Positions 16,703 through 25,727 of a stretch of 64,000 nucleotides of DNA are shown here, one piece after another. A model generated the notes under the pieces. The model was not told where the DNA came from, did not search any database, and saw only the letters and a list, made by a program, of their open reading frames with translations. The DNA comes from RUG695 sp050943135 (GTDB lineage: Bacteria; Planctomycetota; Planctomycetia; Pirellulales; Thermoguttaceae). The stretch spans positions 1-64,000 of the forward strand of contig JBMNOP010000012.1 in assembly GCA_050943135.1 (NCBI GenBank), written 5' to 3'. How positions within the stretch are numbered: the first letter of the stretch is position 1; each line of letters begins with the position of its first letter. The position numbers were made by a program, and so were the translations under genes.

Positions 16703-17644
16703 ATGATGGCACGTTCCACCCCCTCTTCCCGAAAAAATCATGCGGGCCGCTCTGCCGACAAACGGAACCGTTCCCGTCCCCTTTCCCCTTCCCGCGGACA
16801 GCGGCGTGAGAAGCGCCGCCCGGTCGGTGAGGCACGGCGTGATGCCGGGTCTCTCTTTGCCCGCCCCACTCTCGGCGCGAAAAAGCCGGCTTCCAAGCCG
16901 CATGAAACCAAACCGACCGCCGAGGGGCATCGCGTACAGAAAATTCTCGCCGCGGCCGGTTACGGCAGCCGTCGGGAATGCGAAGAATTAATTTCGTCGG
17001 GACGTGTCGAAATCGATGGAACAATCGTGACCGAACTCGGCGTTCGTGCCGATCCGCTCACCCAACGGATCCGTGTCGACGGGGAATCGTTACCGAAAAC
17101 ACGACCGGTCTATCTGGCGGTGAATAAGCCGAAAGGGTTTCTCTGTACCCATCGCGATCAACAAGGGCGACGTCGTGTCATCGATTTGGTGCCCGATCAG
17201 TTCGGGCGCGTTTTTCCGGTCGGGCGTCTCGATCAATACAGCGAAGGGCTGATTCTGCTGACCAACGACGGCGCTTTTGCCGAGCTGCTGGCGCATCCCC
17301 GTTTCGAGGTCCCGAAGAAATACCTGGTTCAGGTTGCCGGGGAAGTCGAACCCGATCTGCCGCGCCGCCTGCAAAAGGGGGTCCATATCGCCGAGGGGAT
17401 GGTCCAAGCCGACGAAGTCAAAATCAAGTCCCGCCATCCGCGTCACTCCTCGCTCGAAATTGTGTTGCGCGAAGGAAAAAACCGCGAGATCCGCCGCATG
17501 TTGGCCCGGATCGGGCATAAAGTCCTCACGCTCCGTCGGATTGCCATCGGACCGGTCAAGCTCGCCGATCTGGCGCCAGGGGAATACCGGATCCTGACCA
17601 AACAGGAAGTCGCGGCGCTGTATAACTTGGGGAGTTCCCGATGA
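16703..17644 (+). CDS. RsuA/RluB-family rRNA pseudouridine synthase
   Basis: This 313-residue enzyme isomerises a specific uridine of rRNA to pseudouridine. A basic, Arg/Ser-rich N-terminal extension (about 75 residues) precedes an S4 RNA-binding domain (RVQKILAAAGYGSRRECEELISSGRVEIDG). The catalytic domain follows, with VNKPKGFLCTH, the active-site GRLDQYSEGLILLTNDG and EGKNREIRRMLARIG. The pattern is closest to RluB/RluE/RsuA; the exact target position is not decided by sequence. Its TGA overlaps the ATG of the next gene (ATGA), suggesting coupled translation. Confidence 0.9.
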   Translation: MMARSTPSSRKNHAGRSADKRNRSRPLSPSRGQRREKRRPVGEARRDAGSLFARPTLGAKKPASKPHETKPTAEGHRVQKILAAAGYGSRRECEELISSGRVEIDGTIVTELGVRADPLTQRIRVDGESLPKTRPVYLAVNKPKGFLCTHRDQQGRRRVIDLVPDQFGRVFPVGRLDQYSEGLILLTNDGAFAELLAHPRFEVPKKYLVQVAGEVEPDLPRRLQKGVHIAEGMVQADEVKIKSRHPRHSSLEIVLREGKNREIRRMLARIGHKVLTLRRIAIGPVKLADLAPGEYRILTKQEVAALYNLGSSR

Positions 17645-18573
17645 CCTCTGCCGAAACCGGTCCCCTCCATGCGATACGGCGGATCACCTGGATCGGGGCG
17701 ATAGCCAACCTGCTCCTTTCGGCAATCAAGTTTTGCGCCGGTGTCTTTGGGCATAGTCAGGTTTTGATTGCCGACGCCGCGCACAGTCTCTCGGACTTGG
17801 CAACCGATGTGGTACTTCTCGTCGGGTCCCGTTATTGGGAACGACCTGCCGACGAGGACCATCCGCACGGACATGGCAAGATCGAATCGCTTGTGGCCCT
17901 CATCATCGGTCTCGTTCTTTTGCTGGTTGCCCTCGGCCTGATCCGCGGTGCCTGTATTACACTCCATGATTTCGTGGGTGGCAAAAGAATCCCCCTTCCG
18001 ACAAAACTGCCTTTTTTTGCCGCTTTGGTTTCGATTGTCATAAAGGAATGGCTCTACCGTATAACTCTCCGTGTCGCTACCCAAACCCGCAGTTCGGCAG
18101 TAGCCGCCAATGCGATAGATCACCGTAGCGACGCGCTGAGCTCGATCCCCGCCGCCATCTCGGTCGCAGTGTGTCTTCTTTTCGGAGAACGATGGTCCTT
18201 TGTTGACCCGGTCGGCACGATTCTCGTTGCCTGCCTGATCCTCTACTCGGTGTGGCAAATCATTCGCACTCCGATACAAACGCTCCTTGACCAGGGGGAA
18301 ACGACGGAAAAGCTCGATCAAATCCGGGCAATCGCCGATGAATTATCGGACATACGGAGCATACACAAGATCAGAACCCGGCCTCTGGGAAACGGTCACT
18401 TTGCCGTGGACCTGCATATCCAGGTTGACCCGGACATGCAGGTTCGCGATGCCCACGAACTTTCTCATCGGTTCGGCAACCGCATCAAAAACCGCGTGGA
18501 CAACATCGTTGACGTGGTGGTCCATATCGAGCCGGAAGAAGAAAACCAAACGCCCGGAGAAACTAACTCCTGA
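17641..18573 (+). CDS. Cation diffusion facilitator (CDF) transporter
   Basis: This 310-residue metal/proton antiporter has about six membrane segments and a cytoplasmic C-terminal domain. The metal-site pattern is visible in DAAHSLSDLATD (second segment) and NAIDHRSDALSS (fifth segment), plus a loop with DEDHPHGHGKIE. Such proteins export Zn2+, Fe2+ or Mn2+; the metal cannot be told. The C-terminal 90 residues form the usual dimerisation fold with HFAVDLHIQVDPDM. It overlaps the pseudouridine synthase by ATGA, and its 3' end overlaps the convergent PIG-L gene by 11 bases. Confidence 0.92.
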   Translation: MTSAETGPLHAIRRITWIGAIANLLLSAIKFCAGVFGHSQVLIADAAHSLSDLATDVVLLVGSRYWERPADEDHPHGHGKIESLVALIIGLVLLLVALGLIRGACITLHDFVGGKRIPLPTKLPFFAALVSIVIKEWLYRITLRVATQTRSSAVAANAIDHRSDALSSIPAAISVAVCLLFGERWSFVDPVGTILVACLILYSVWQIIRTPIQTLLDQGETTEKLDQIRAIADELSDIRSIHKIRTRPLGNGHFAVDLHIQVDPDMQVRDAHELSHRFGNRIKNRVDNIVDVVVHIEPEEENQTPGETNS

Positions 18574-19354
18574 GCCATTCGGCATATGCGGGATCGACCC
18601 AAGAAACGTCGCTGAGCAGCTCGCCGAGCGGGTCGATTTCGGTGGCCGAAAAACCGAGTGGGTTGTGACGGCGCCACCCTTCGGCGAACTCGTACTTGCC
18701 GCTCAGACGCCCGACTCCGGCTGCGGCCTCGGTCATGGAATCAAGGTAGGAATCGTACCCCTGCGAGATATCGAGCCACTCCTTTTGACTCTTATGACAG
18801 GCCAGTGCCGCGCGTTTACGATGTAATACAGAGGAAATATCGACATAGCGTTCGGCACGGACCAGGCGACGCATCGGGTCAAGGTTTCCATGCGGTTGGC
18901 CGTGATAGACGGCCACGTCTTTGAAGGTTGGCGGGGTCGGCGGATCGACCGGTGCGTTGACCATGCCGCGGCAAAACGTGGCGGTAACACCAAGGCGTAC
19001 CGCGTTCTGATGGTCCTCCATGTAGTCGACCGGCGACTGGAGGAGGACGATGTCCGGATCGACCTGCCGGACGACCGCGATTACCTTGGTCAAGGTCGGA
19101 CGGTCATAGTAAACGTCAAGGTCGTCAACAAGCGACTCGTGATAGACAAAACCCATCTGCGCGGCGCTGGCCGCGGCTTCTTCGCGGCGTGTGCGGATAA
19201 TCTCTTCACGCCGCATCGTCGCGGTTCCCCAAGAACCGTTGGCGATGTTCATGTAATGAACGTCGCAACCGCGATCTTTTAGCAGGAGCATTGTGCCGGC
19301 CATCACGAATTCGATATCATCGGGATGACAAGCAATGGCAAATGCCGTCGGCAT
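18563..19354 (-). CDS. PIG-L family deacetylase
   Basis: This 263-residue zinc-dependent N-deacetylase belongs to the PIG-L/LmbE family. Zinc ligands are visible in the N-terminal HPDD motif (His10-Asp13) and in YMEDHQNAV (His115). The remainder matches the family Rossmann-like fold (NIANGSWGT, LLQSPVDY). Substrates in this family are N-acetylglucosamine-containing compounds. It follows the NagB-like gene by 33 bases in the same transcript. That suggests the pair deacetylates and then deaminates an amino sugar, which is inference. Confidence 0.88.
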   Translation of the reverse strand: MPTAFAIACHPDDIEFVMAGTMLLLKDRGCDVHYMNIANGSWGTATMRREEIIRTRREEAAASAAQMGFVYHESLVDDLDVYYDRPTLTKVIAVVRQVDPDIVLLQSPVDYMEDHQNAVRLGVTATFCRGMVNAPVDPPTPPTFKDVAVYHGQPHGNLDPMRRLVRAERYVDISSVLHRKRAALACHKSQKEWLDISQGYDSYLDSMTEAAAGVGRLSGKYEFAEGWRRHNPLGFSATEIDPLGELLSDVSWVDPAYAEWLRS

Positions 19355-19387
19355 GGTAACCTTCTTTCCGTTTCGACACGTTTCGAC

Positions 19388-20317
19388 TCAGTGCATTTCG
19401 GCTCCGACCGTCTTGATCGCCGGCCGGTAATAATGGAAATGAACGTTCGGGTGATCGGCCAGAAGCGACATCGGAACCGCCGAATCGGGAATCTTGCGGG
19501 CGATCATCCACGCAGAAAGACGCATCCCGAACGGATTGTCGTGGGTGCCTGCCTGCCAGATGCTGACCTTATTGGCTTTCCAGGTTTCGACGGGGCCGAC
19601 CGTGGCGGCGAACTGCGGAACGTTGGCCACATAGCCGCCGCCGCTGGTACGCGCGTTTTGAAGAATCGTGATCGGGTGAAGTTCCGTAACACGCGCCGAA
19701 AGCTTGCGGTATTCCTCTGGAGTTGGGGGAGCGTCCTTGAACTTTCCCTTGCGCCGGACCGGGTCGTTAAATGCCCAGTGTTTCGTATCGCCCTGGCCGC
19801 CCTGCATGGTGTCGCAGACAATATCGCTATATGTTTGGGTGTAGGCTTTCAGGTCACCGGACGGGAAATGAATGTTCTCTCTCGGTATCCGGAGCTTTCG
19901 GTCGATTCGGTTAAAGCAGAGTTCGAAGTCGGCCTTTGCAAACGAGAGAGGGTGGTCCATGTCGACCGGCACGCCGTCTTCGACCCATTCGTCCATTCCC
20001 CAGAAGTGGGCGTATTTCAGGCTGATCCCGAGCGAGTTGACGATGCGTGCAACAATCGGAAGTTGTTCCGTCGGTCCGATTGGACCGCAAATTCCGACGG
20101 GATTGTCGGCCGTCGCTTTTTTCCATGCCTCAACATACTCGAGGGCCTCGGCGGCATAAAACTCTTCAATCGTCTCGTAATAGTGAACCGTGAATCCGGG
20201 ACGCGAAAGTTTGAAGAGGGATTTTTCGGTCAGTTTGGCCGCGTCGGCGAGAATTTCCGGATCGAGTGTTGTGTAATCCCACCATTCGGGAGCGACTTTG
20301 CTTAAAGGTCGAGACAT
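19388..20317 (-). CDS. Glucosamine-6-phosphate deaminase-like protein (NagB family)
   Basis: This 309-residue member of the NagB/RpiA-like fold carries the expected marks of a glucosamine-6-phosphate isomerase/deaminase. There is an early GPTEQLPIV phosphate-loop region, GMDEW with the catalytic Asp at about 109, and QGGQGDTKHWAFNDP, which corresponds to the GxGxDGHxAFNEP signature. It is somewhat longer than classic NagB (about 265), and the signature is diverged, so substrate preference may differ. AAGGAG lies 7 bases before the ATG. It heads a two-gene operon with the PIG-L deacetylase. Confidence 0.82.
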   Translation of the reverse strand: MSRPLSKVAPEWWDYTTLDPEILADAAKLTEKSLFKLSRPGFTVHYYETIEEFYAAEALEYVEAWKKATADNPVGICGPIGPTEQLPIVARIVNSLGISLKYAHFWGMDEWVEDGVPVDMDHPLSFAKADFELCFNRIDRKLRIPRENIHFPSGDLKAYTQTYSDIVCDTMQGGQGDTKHWAFNDPVRRKGKFKDAPPTPEEYRKLSARVTELHPITILQNARTSGGGYVANVPQFAATVGPVETWKANKVSIWQAGTHDNPFGMRLSAWMIARKIPDSAVPMSLLADHPNVHFHYYRPAIKTVGAEMH

Positions 20318-20704
20318 CGTTTTCTCCTTAAGATAATTTCTCTTGCTGTTTTCCCATCACGCCTGCTGCCATTTTAAACAGCGTGGGGAAAAATGCAAGA
20401 GAAGCTCTTTCGGAAGATCGCGTTTTGCCGGGTCGCCAAGCGGCCCGGCCCGACCGTTCTCACGGTCTTACCCGATTGTGGATATGCCCAAGCCAATACT
20501 CAACCCGGCTTCACATCCGGGATCTTCCGTTGTTGTTGCGTTACTGCTTTTTGTGCGATGCAAACCCCGATACCCCTTCTCGCAAATCCGTAGATTGATA
20601 TCCATAGATTTTAACGACGAAAGTACCTCACGGAAAAGTTGTACATCGCCCGCAGAACGAGACATTTGAACACAAGAATCTCATCAAATGGATAACGACT
20701 GCCC
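20318..20704. other. Intergenic region upstream of the NagB-like operon
   Basis: It holds the ribosome-binding site and likely promoter of the NagB-like gene at its left end. The remainder shows no gene or RNA signature. Confidence 0.45.
20371..20398 (-). promoter_or_regulatory. Possible promoter of the NagB/PIG-L operon
   Basis: On the minus strand TTGCAT (20398-20393) and TAAAAT (20376-20371) are 16 bases apart. The -35 matches consensus only at TTG, so the call is moderate. Confidence 0.45.
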
Positions 20705-22528
20705 TTATTTCAATTCGGGGCGTTTGAACGGAAAGGGCTCGGTACCGGCAACCTTCGCCCGACCAAGAGATACAGCCTTCTCGCCGTTCTTTTGAGTGGT
20801 CGAAGCGTTCTTGGCCGGAAACCAGCCGTTCTCATCACACTCCGATTTCGGGTCGACCGGCTTGGGTTCCTCGGATTTGGGCTGCGACGAAACCCGGGAC
20901 TCGGAACCGGATGTTTCTTCCGCCTTTTGATTGTCGGTGTCGGAAATCTCGGCTTTACGGCGTTCTGCCCCGTTATCGGACCCGGGCGCGTCGATGGCGA
21001 TCTGCTCCGCCGCCGCGTGTAACTTATCGGCCCCTGCCGCGTTCGCCTTCGCCACGGCACGGTCGGAAGCAATACCTTCGAGCGTAAACGGGATGGCCGG
21101 CGCGTCGGGGTCGGCCATCAGCTCCTCTTCAGTGGGCATGTCGATCTTTTTTGCCGACGGATAACGATGTCCGAACTTGCGATTGATGGAAGCCGAAACC
21201 GGCTGATCGGAGGCAGGCGAAGCCGCCGGTTCCGTTTTCACGACCGTTTCGGTCGGCTCGGAAGCTTCGGTTTGCGCGGGAGTGACGGTCGCGACCGAGA
21301 GATCGCCGTCAAAGCCGCCCAGGGCAGGCCCGGCCTGCGCCTGCTGATACTCGTTGACCGCAGCGTAAATCATCGCGGGAGCGTTCATCGTCTGAGGCGG
21401 CGGCACAGTGACTGCGGACGTATCGTCGGAAATGGTTCCGAAGACGGCAATATCAAGTGCCGGAAGTTCGGTAATGGTCGTTTTGACTTTGATGCTTTTC
21501 CGAAATTCCCCCGGCGTCTCGTCGGCCGACACGGTCAGGGTTACGGGAATTACATGGACGGAACTATCTTGTTTCGCCGTTTTGAATTGCATACGCGGGT
21601 CGTCCGACGAAATCGCGGCAATCCGAAACGGGGTCGAGCCGCGGACAACCAGGTTGCGCGTGGCCGATTCTCCGGGGTGGATCACACCGAATTGCAGATA
21701 AGTCGGTTTGACCGAAAGCGCGGAAATGACCTGTCCGTGAACCGGAACAAAGATTCCGGGACTCCCCGTTTCGTTCGAAGTGAAATGGAGAAGATCGTTG
21801 ATATACCCCGGTTCGGCGGTCGGCAGTAGCTGGACATCAACCTTATAAGTCTTTCGATTGCCGTTGCGCGAGACGACCCTCGCCTCGGCCCGAATCGAAG
21901 GGCTGTTTTTCTTCATACCGATCAACTGCCAATTCGCAAGCGGACCGTTATACTGGAGGAAAACCGTTTTGGTGACCGGCACCCCCTGTCCGACACTGCC
22001 GAACTCGACCACCCCCGGATCAAAGACGACATCGGCACGAATGTGTGCCATCACCTGAAGTTGAACTTCGGCCGCAAGGGGATTGCTGAAGTGAACGGTA
22101 ACGGTCGCCTTTCGCTTCCCGACATGAACCTTTCCCGAAGTATCGACCCGAGCTATGATCTCCCCCGTCTCACCGCTTTTGATCACCTTTTTCGGAACGG
22201 CGACACTGGTACAGCTGCAGCTGGACTGGGCGCTGAGGATCACGACGTCTTCTTTGTAGATATTGCGGAACCGAAACCGCTGTTCGGCTTCGGAGTGAAG
22301 TGCCAAATCTCCGAAATTCCGGGTCATTTCCGTACCGGCTTCGGTAAACATCTTAACTGCCCATCCGTTCGACGCGGGGTAGGACGGTGAACTCATCGAC
22401 AGCGCACCACCAAGCAATAACGGCTGGGCATCGATGGATGTCCCCATCGCCATGACCGTCAGAACGGCCAGAACAAGCAGGAATCTCTGCGAATAAAAAC
22501 GGACCAACAAAATTGCGCCGCTTTTCAT
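20705..22528 (-). CDS. DUF1573-type exported protein with Ala/Glu-rich tail
   Basis: This 607-residue exported protein has a long hydrophobic signal region. Residues about 70-160 fit DUF1573 (ASH-like immunoglobulin fold), with FGDLALHSEAEQRFRFRNIYKEDVVIL, SSCSCTS and ATVTVHFSNP. Two more Ig-like segments follow (VVEFGSVGQG and LQFGVIHPGESATRNL). The last about 200 residues are Ala/Pro/Glu/Ser-rich and low in structure. DUF1573 proteins are abundant in planctomycetes and Bacteroidetes and are of unknown function. The ATG at 22528 has AAAGG upstream at normal distance; a GTG at 22540 is too close to the same site. Homology is clear for the first half only. Confidence 0.8.
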   Translation of the reverse strand: MKSGAILLVRFYSQRFLLVLAVLTVMAMGTSIDAQPLLLGGALSMSSPSYPASNGWAVKMFTEAGTEMTRNFGDLALHSEAEQRFRFRNIYKEDVVILSAQSSCSCTSVAVPKKVIKSGETGEIIARVDTSGKVHVGKRKATVTVHFSNPLAAEVQLQVMAHIRADVVFDPGVVEFGSVGQGVPVTKTVFLQYNGPLANWQLIGMKKNSPSIRAEARVVSRNGNRKTYKVDVQLLPTAEPGYINDLLHFTSNETGSPGIFVPVHGQVISALSVKPTYLQFGVIHPGESATRNLVVRGSTPFRIAAISSDDPRMQFKTAKQDSSVHVIPVTLTVSADETPGEFRKSIKVKTTITELPALDIAVFGTISDDTSAVTVPPPQTMNAPAMIYAAVNEYQQAQAGPALGGFDGDLSVATVTPAQTEASEPTETVVKTEPAASPASDQPVSASINRKFGHRYPSAKKIDMPTEEELMADPDAPAIPFTLEGIASDRAVAKANAAGADKLHAAAEQIAIDAPGSDNGAERRKAEISDTDNQKAEETSGSESRVSSQPKSEEPKPVDPKSECDENGWFPAKNASTTQKNGEKAVSLGRAKVAGTEPFPFKRPELK

Positions 22529-22937
22529 AAAACGCCACACCTTTCTGGTTGAAACAAAATATTATCTCCTTATCTTTGTCGGTTAATCAGTGGTCGTTTT
22601 ATTCAGAATTATCGGTTTATTCCCCATTTTGTAAAAAAATCGTCGTGCCCCACGATAAAATAAGCAATTCGTGTAGTTTGGGGGTCTTTGGGTGTTCTTT
22701 TTAAAATTATCAGTTATAATCAAGACAAAGAGCGTGATTAGAACCTGATTTGGCTCGAAAAACCAGGAAATGCAAAGAACTTGAGTTGTTTTTAAAATTT
22801 TTCGAGAGATTTTCAAATAAAAAGGAATTCATAACGTAAGATGTACATGGCGGGTTTGGAGCCGACGTGGCTTCGCCGCCGTTCATCTTACCTTCCTGCC
22901 GAATTTAGCTGAAGAGCGCCCAAGCGTTTTAACCATA
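22529..22937. other. AT-rich divergent intergenic region
   Basis: This is visibly more AT-rich than its surroundings and lies between divergent genes. A TATAAT at 22715-22720 (plus strand) and a TTAACC-N16-TAATAT pair facing left near 22560-22590 are weak promoter candidates. No gene is seen. Confidence 0.4.
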
Positions 22938-24323
22938 ATGAGATTGACCGCGATTTCCCCTTTAAAAGCAAGTAGAATCTTTTGTTTCCTTTTGGCGGTT
23001 TCCTTTTCGCTCGGCTTGGCGGCAGAACCTGCTTCGGTAGCAACCGACAACACCGATCTGCGCACCCGTGGAAAATTAGCGATCCTGGGGCTTCGTACCA
23101 AAGAAACCATCCAATCCTTTCAGTTTCCGGAAGATTCCCATCTGGTACTGATCCGGCCAGCCGGAACCGCCGACGTGATCCCGCAACTCGACTCCAAAAC
23201 CGCCGAAACTTCGGCCGAGCCCGACCGTTACTTTGTCTGCCTGATCAACCACCTTTCCGCCGGAGAGCGGCTTCTGTTCGCCGACGCGGTCGACGGCCAA
23301 TGGGACCAATTGAATTTTCTTGACGCGGTTCTGATTGCCGACGGGGTCTCGGATCAGGAGCGGGCGGTCTGCCGAGAAATTTATGACCGGCATCTGGCCC
23401 GACTGCTTGAAGAGATCGGCCAAACTGACGACGATTTCGAAAAGGCGCGACACGTCTACGAATACCTTCATCGCGAAATTTTAACCGGCTCGTACGACCT
23501 GAACCTTTCAAGCGCCGCTGTCTGCCTGCAGACGGGAATCTATAACTGCGTCAGCGCCACGGCGTTGTTCAATGCTCTGGCAGGGGATGTCGGACTGACC
23601 TCTTACGGACTTGAAATGACCGGGCACGCCAAGAGCCGTATTATCTGCGGGGACTCCTACCTTGATATCGAAACCACCTGTCCGAAATGGGAACTCCTCC
23701 CCGATCGGCCGGTTCCGATTCCGGAAACAGAACCGGGAACCGCGCTCTGGGTACGTGACGCGGTATTTATTCGACAGGTCAACTATCTTGAATCAACTTC
23801 GGCATATCCCTCGGAGGAAGGACGGCAAGAAGGCGAGCTCTCCACGAATCCTCTCATGGAAGTCAGCAGCGAAAAGGTGCCGGTTACACCGGAACAGGCG
23901 CTCGCCCTGTCGGGGAAAAAACCGGTTCGCACCGTCTCTCCGGTTCAATTTGTCGCCACGATCTACTATAACCGTGCTGTCGACTACTATCAAGAGAACA
24001 AATTCGACAGTGCGATCTACGCCTATCTGAAAGCATTGGCGGTCGACCCAAGCAACAAAACGGTTCTCGGGAACTTCAAGGCGACCCTTAACAACCTTGC
24101 CATCGAGTTGGCTTCGAGCGGCAAGAACTACAACGAGGCGATTCGCCTGACCGAACAGGGACTGGCGCTCGACCCAAACTTCGACCAATTCCGAGTCAAT
24201 CTTCCCCTCTACTACCACCATTGGTTTTCGGAACTGCGTAAAAACAACCGACTTGAAGAGGCTCTCCAAGTCGAAGCCAGATTCCGCCGCGCGTTCCCTC
24301 AGGCTGAAACGAAAATCTTTTAA
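22938..24323 (+). CDS. Transglutaminase-like protein with TPR repeats
   Basis: This 461-residue exported protein has a signal peptide (cleavage near residue 28). A transglutaminase-like papain-fold domain carries a candidate catalytic Cys204 (YNCVSATALF), His230 (TGHAKSR) and an acidic residue in SYLDIETTCP. The C-terminal about 130 residues are tetratricopeptide repeats (YYNRAVDYYQENKFDSAIYAYLKALAVDP and a second similar unit). The combination occurs in planctomycetes and may crosslink or cleave envelope proteins; the activity is not known. The following thiolase gene starts 19 bases downstream, so the two are probably cotranscribed. Confidence 0.78.
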   Translation: MRLTAISPLKASRIFCFLLAVSFSLGLAAEPASVATDNTDLRTRGKLAILGLRTKETIQSFQFPEDSHLVLIRPAGTADVIPQLDSKTAETSAEPDRYFVCLINHLSAGERLLFADAVDGQWDQLNFLDAVLIADGVSDQERAVCREIYDRHLARLLEEIGQTDDDFEKARHVYEYLHREILTGSYDLNLSSAAVCLQTGIYNCVSATALFNALAGDVGLTSYGLEMTGHAKSRIICGDSYLDIETTCPKWELLPDRPVPIPETEPGTALWVRDAVFIRQVNYLESTSAYPSEEGRQEGELSTNPLMEVSSEKVPVTPEQALALSGKKPVRTVSPVQFVATIYYNRAVDYYQENKFDSAIYAYLKALAVDPSNKTVLGNFKATLNNLAIELASSGKNYNEAIRLTEQGLALDPNFDQFRVNLPLYYHHWFSELRKNNRLEEALQVEARFRRAFPQAETKIF

Positions 24324-24342
24324 CGAGGCGGGGAAGGCGGTT

Positions 24343-25443
24343 ATGCGCTATCAACATGTTTTCGTGGAAGGAATGACCTACGCCCTTCCCGAGGAAGTCG
24401 TTACCACCGAGGCCCTCGAACGCCAACTCGCCCCCCTCTACGAGCGGCTGAAACTCCCCTATGGCCGACTGGAGCTGATGACCGGGATTCGCGAGCGACG
24501 CGTCTGGCCGAAAGGAGAACTCCCCGGTGATCAGTCGGTCAGAACGGTTAACAAGCTTTTGCGCGAGACGGGTGCCGACCGGAATCGGATCGGTTCGCTG
24601 ATCCACGCTTCAGTCTGCCGCGACTATCAAGAGCCGGCAACCGCCTGCGATGTTCACCGCCGCCTGGAATTGCCGAGCCGCTCGGTCGTCCACGATGTTT
24701 CGAACGCCTGTCTCGGGCTTCTTTCCGGCATTCTGCTGACCGCCAACATGATCGAACTGGGTCAGATCGACTCGGGGATTGTGGTCGGTACCGAGACAAG
24801 CCGCGCCCTGATGGAATCGACCATCGAGATGCTTTGTTCCGACATCTCGATCACACGCAAGAGCTTGAAACCGGCGTTCGCCTCGCTGACGATCGGTTCG
24901 GGGAGCGCCGCGGTTCTTCTGACGAACGACGACTTGACCCGCACGGGGAATCGCCTTCTCGGAGGAACGGTTTTGGCCGACAGTCGCTATGCCGACCTCT
25001 GTCGGAGCCAAGTCGACGTCACCGCCGGGGGCAACGCATCGGGGCAGCTGATGCAAACCGATTCGGAAGCTCTGCTGCACGCCGGAGTCGACGCGGCGGC
25101 CGAAACATTTCGGCTGTTTCAGGTCGAAACGGGATGGACACCCGAATCGATCGACCACACCTTCTGCCACCAGGTCGGTGTGGCACACGAAAAACTCCTG
25201 TTCCAAAGACTGGGGCTCGACCCGGAAAAGAATTTCCGCACATTCTCTTATCTCGGCAACACCGGGAGCGTGGCCCTGCCGACCGCTGCGGCGATCGGCA
25301 TCGAGCAAGGGATCGTCGAGTCGGGGGACAAAGTCGCTCTCCTGGGAATCGGTTCGGGAATCAATGTGGTGATGCTCGCGCTTGAATGGAATAAAACACT
25401 CTGTCCGGAGGGAAGTTCCCCGGACTCTTCCCCCTCGGAATGA
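24343..25443 (+). CDS. OleA-like / 3-oxoacyl-ACP synthase III family thiolase
   Basis: This 366-residue condensing enzyme has the full KAS III triad: Cys123 (NACLGLL), His276 (FCHQVG) and Asn306 (LGNTGS). It resembles OleA more than FabH: the N-terminal PLYERLKLPYGRLELMTGIRERRVWP, then SVCRDYQEPATA and the C-terminal ALLGIGSGIN are all OleA-like. Glu97 in RDYQEP corresponds to the OleA glutamate that acts across the dimer. OleA joins two fatty acyl-CoAs head to head to a beta-keto acid on the way to long-chain olefins. No oleB, oleC or oleD is nearby. The ATG at 24343 has a GGGAAGG site upstream. Confidence 0.85.
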   Translation: MRYQHVFVEGMTYALPEEVVTTEALERQLAPLYERLKLPYGRLELMTGIRERRVWPKGELPGDQSVRTVNKLLRETGADRNRIGSLIHASVCRDYQEPATACDVHRRLELPSRSVVHDVSNACLGLLSGILLTANMIELGQIDSGIVVGTETSRALMESTIEMLCSDISITRKSLKPAFASLTIGSGSAAVLLTNDDLTRTGNRLLGGTVLADSRYADLCRSQVDVTAGGNASGQLMQTDSEALLHAGVDAAAETFRLFQVETGWTPESIDHTFCHQVGVAHEKLLFQRLGLDPEKNFRTFSYLGNTGSVALPTAAAIGIEQGIVESGDKVALLGIGSGINVVMLALEWNKTLCPEGSSPDSSPSE

Positions 25444-25655
25444 CACAGATAGAAAAAGCAGAATGTGCCGGTTACTGTGTGTGACGTCAACCGAGAGTAT
25501 CCAATCAACAACTTCGCTTCTTTTCGTCTTCAGATATGTAAAACCGTTATCAAAATCAATTGTGACCAACAGTATTCGGTCGAGGGACGGAATGTCGGCC
25601 GTGTTGCGGTAAGCCGGTGGATTGCGTAGGAATCGCTCAAGGGATTTGTAAGGCG

Positions 25656-25693
25656 AAGGGCTTGAAACAGTATATGTTTCAAGCCCTTTTTCC
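25656..25693 (+). terminator. Rho-independent terminator after the OleA-like gene
   Basis: A perfect 13-bp stem, AAGGGCTTGAAAC/GTTTCAAGCCCTT, with a 7-base loop is followed by TTTT on the plus strand. It lies 210 bases past the stop codon. It has no T run in the opposite direction, so it does not serve fumC. Confidence 0.8.
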
Positions 25694-25727
25694 GTTTTCC
25701 GCCGGACAAGTCGGTTGGAAAGGGATG

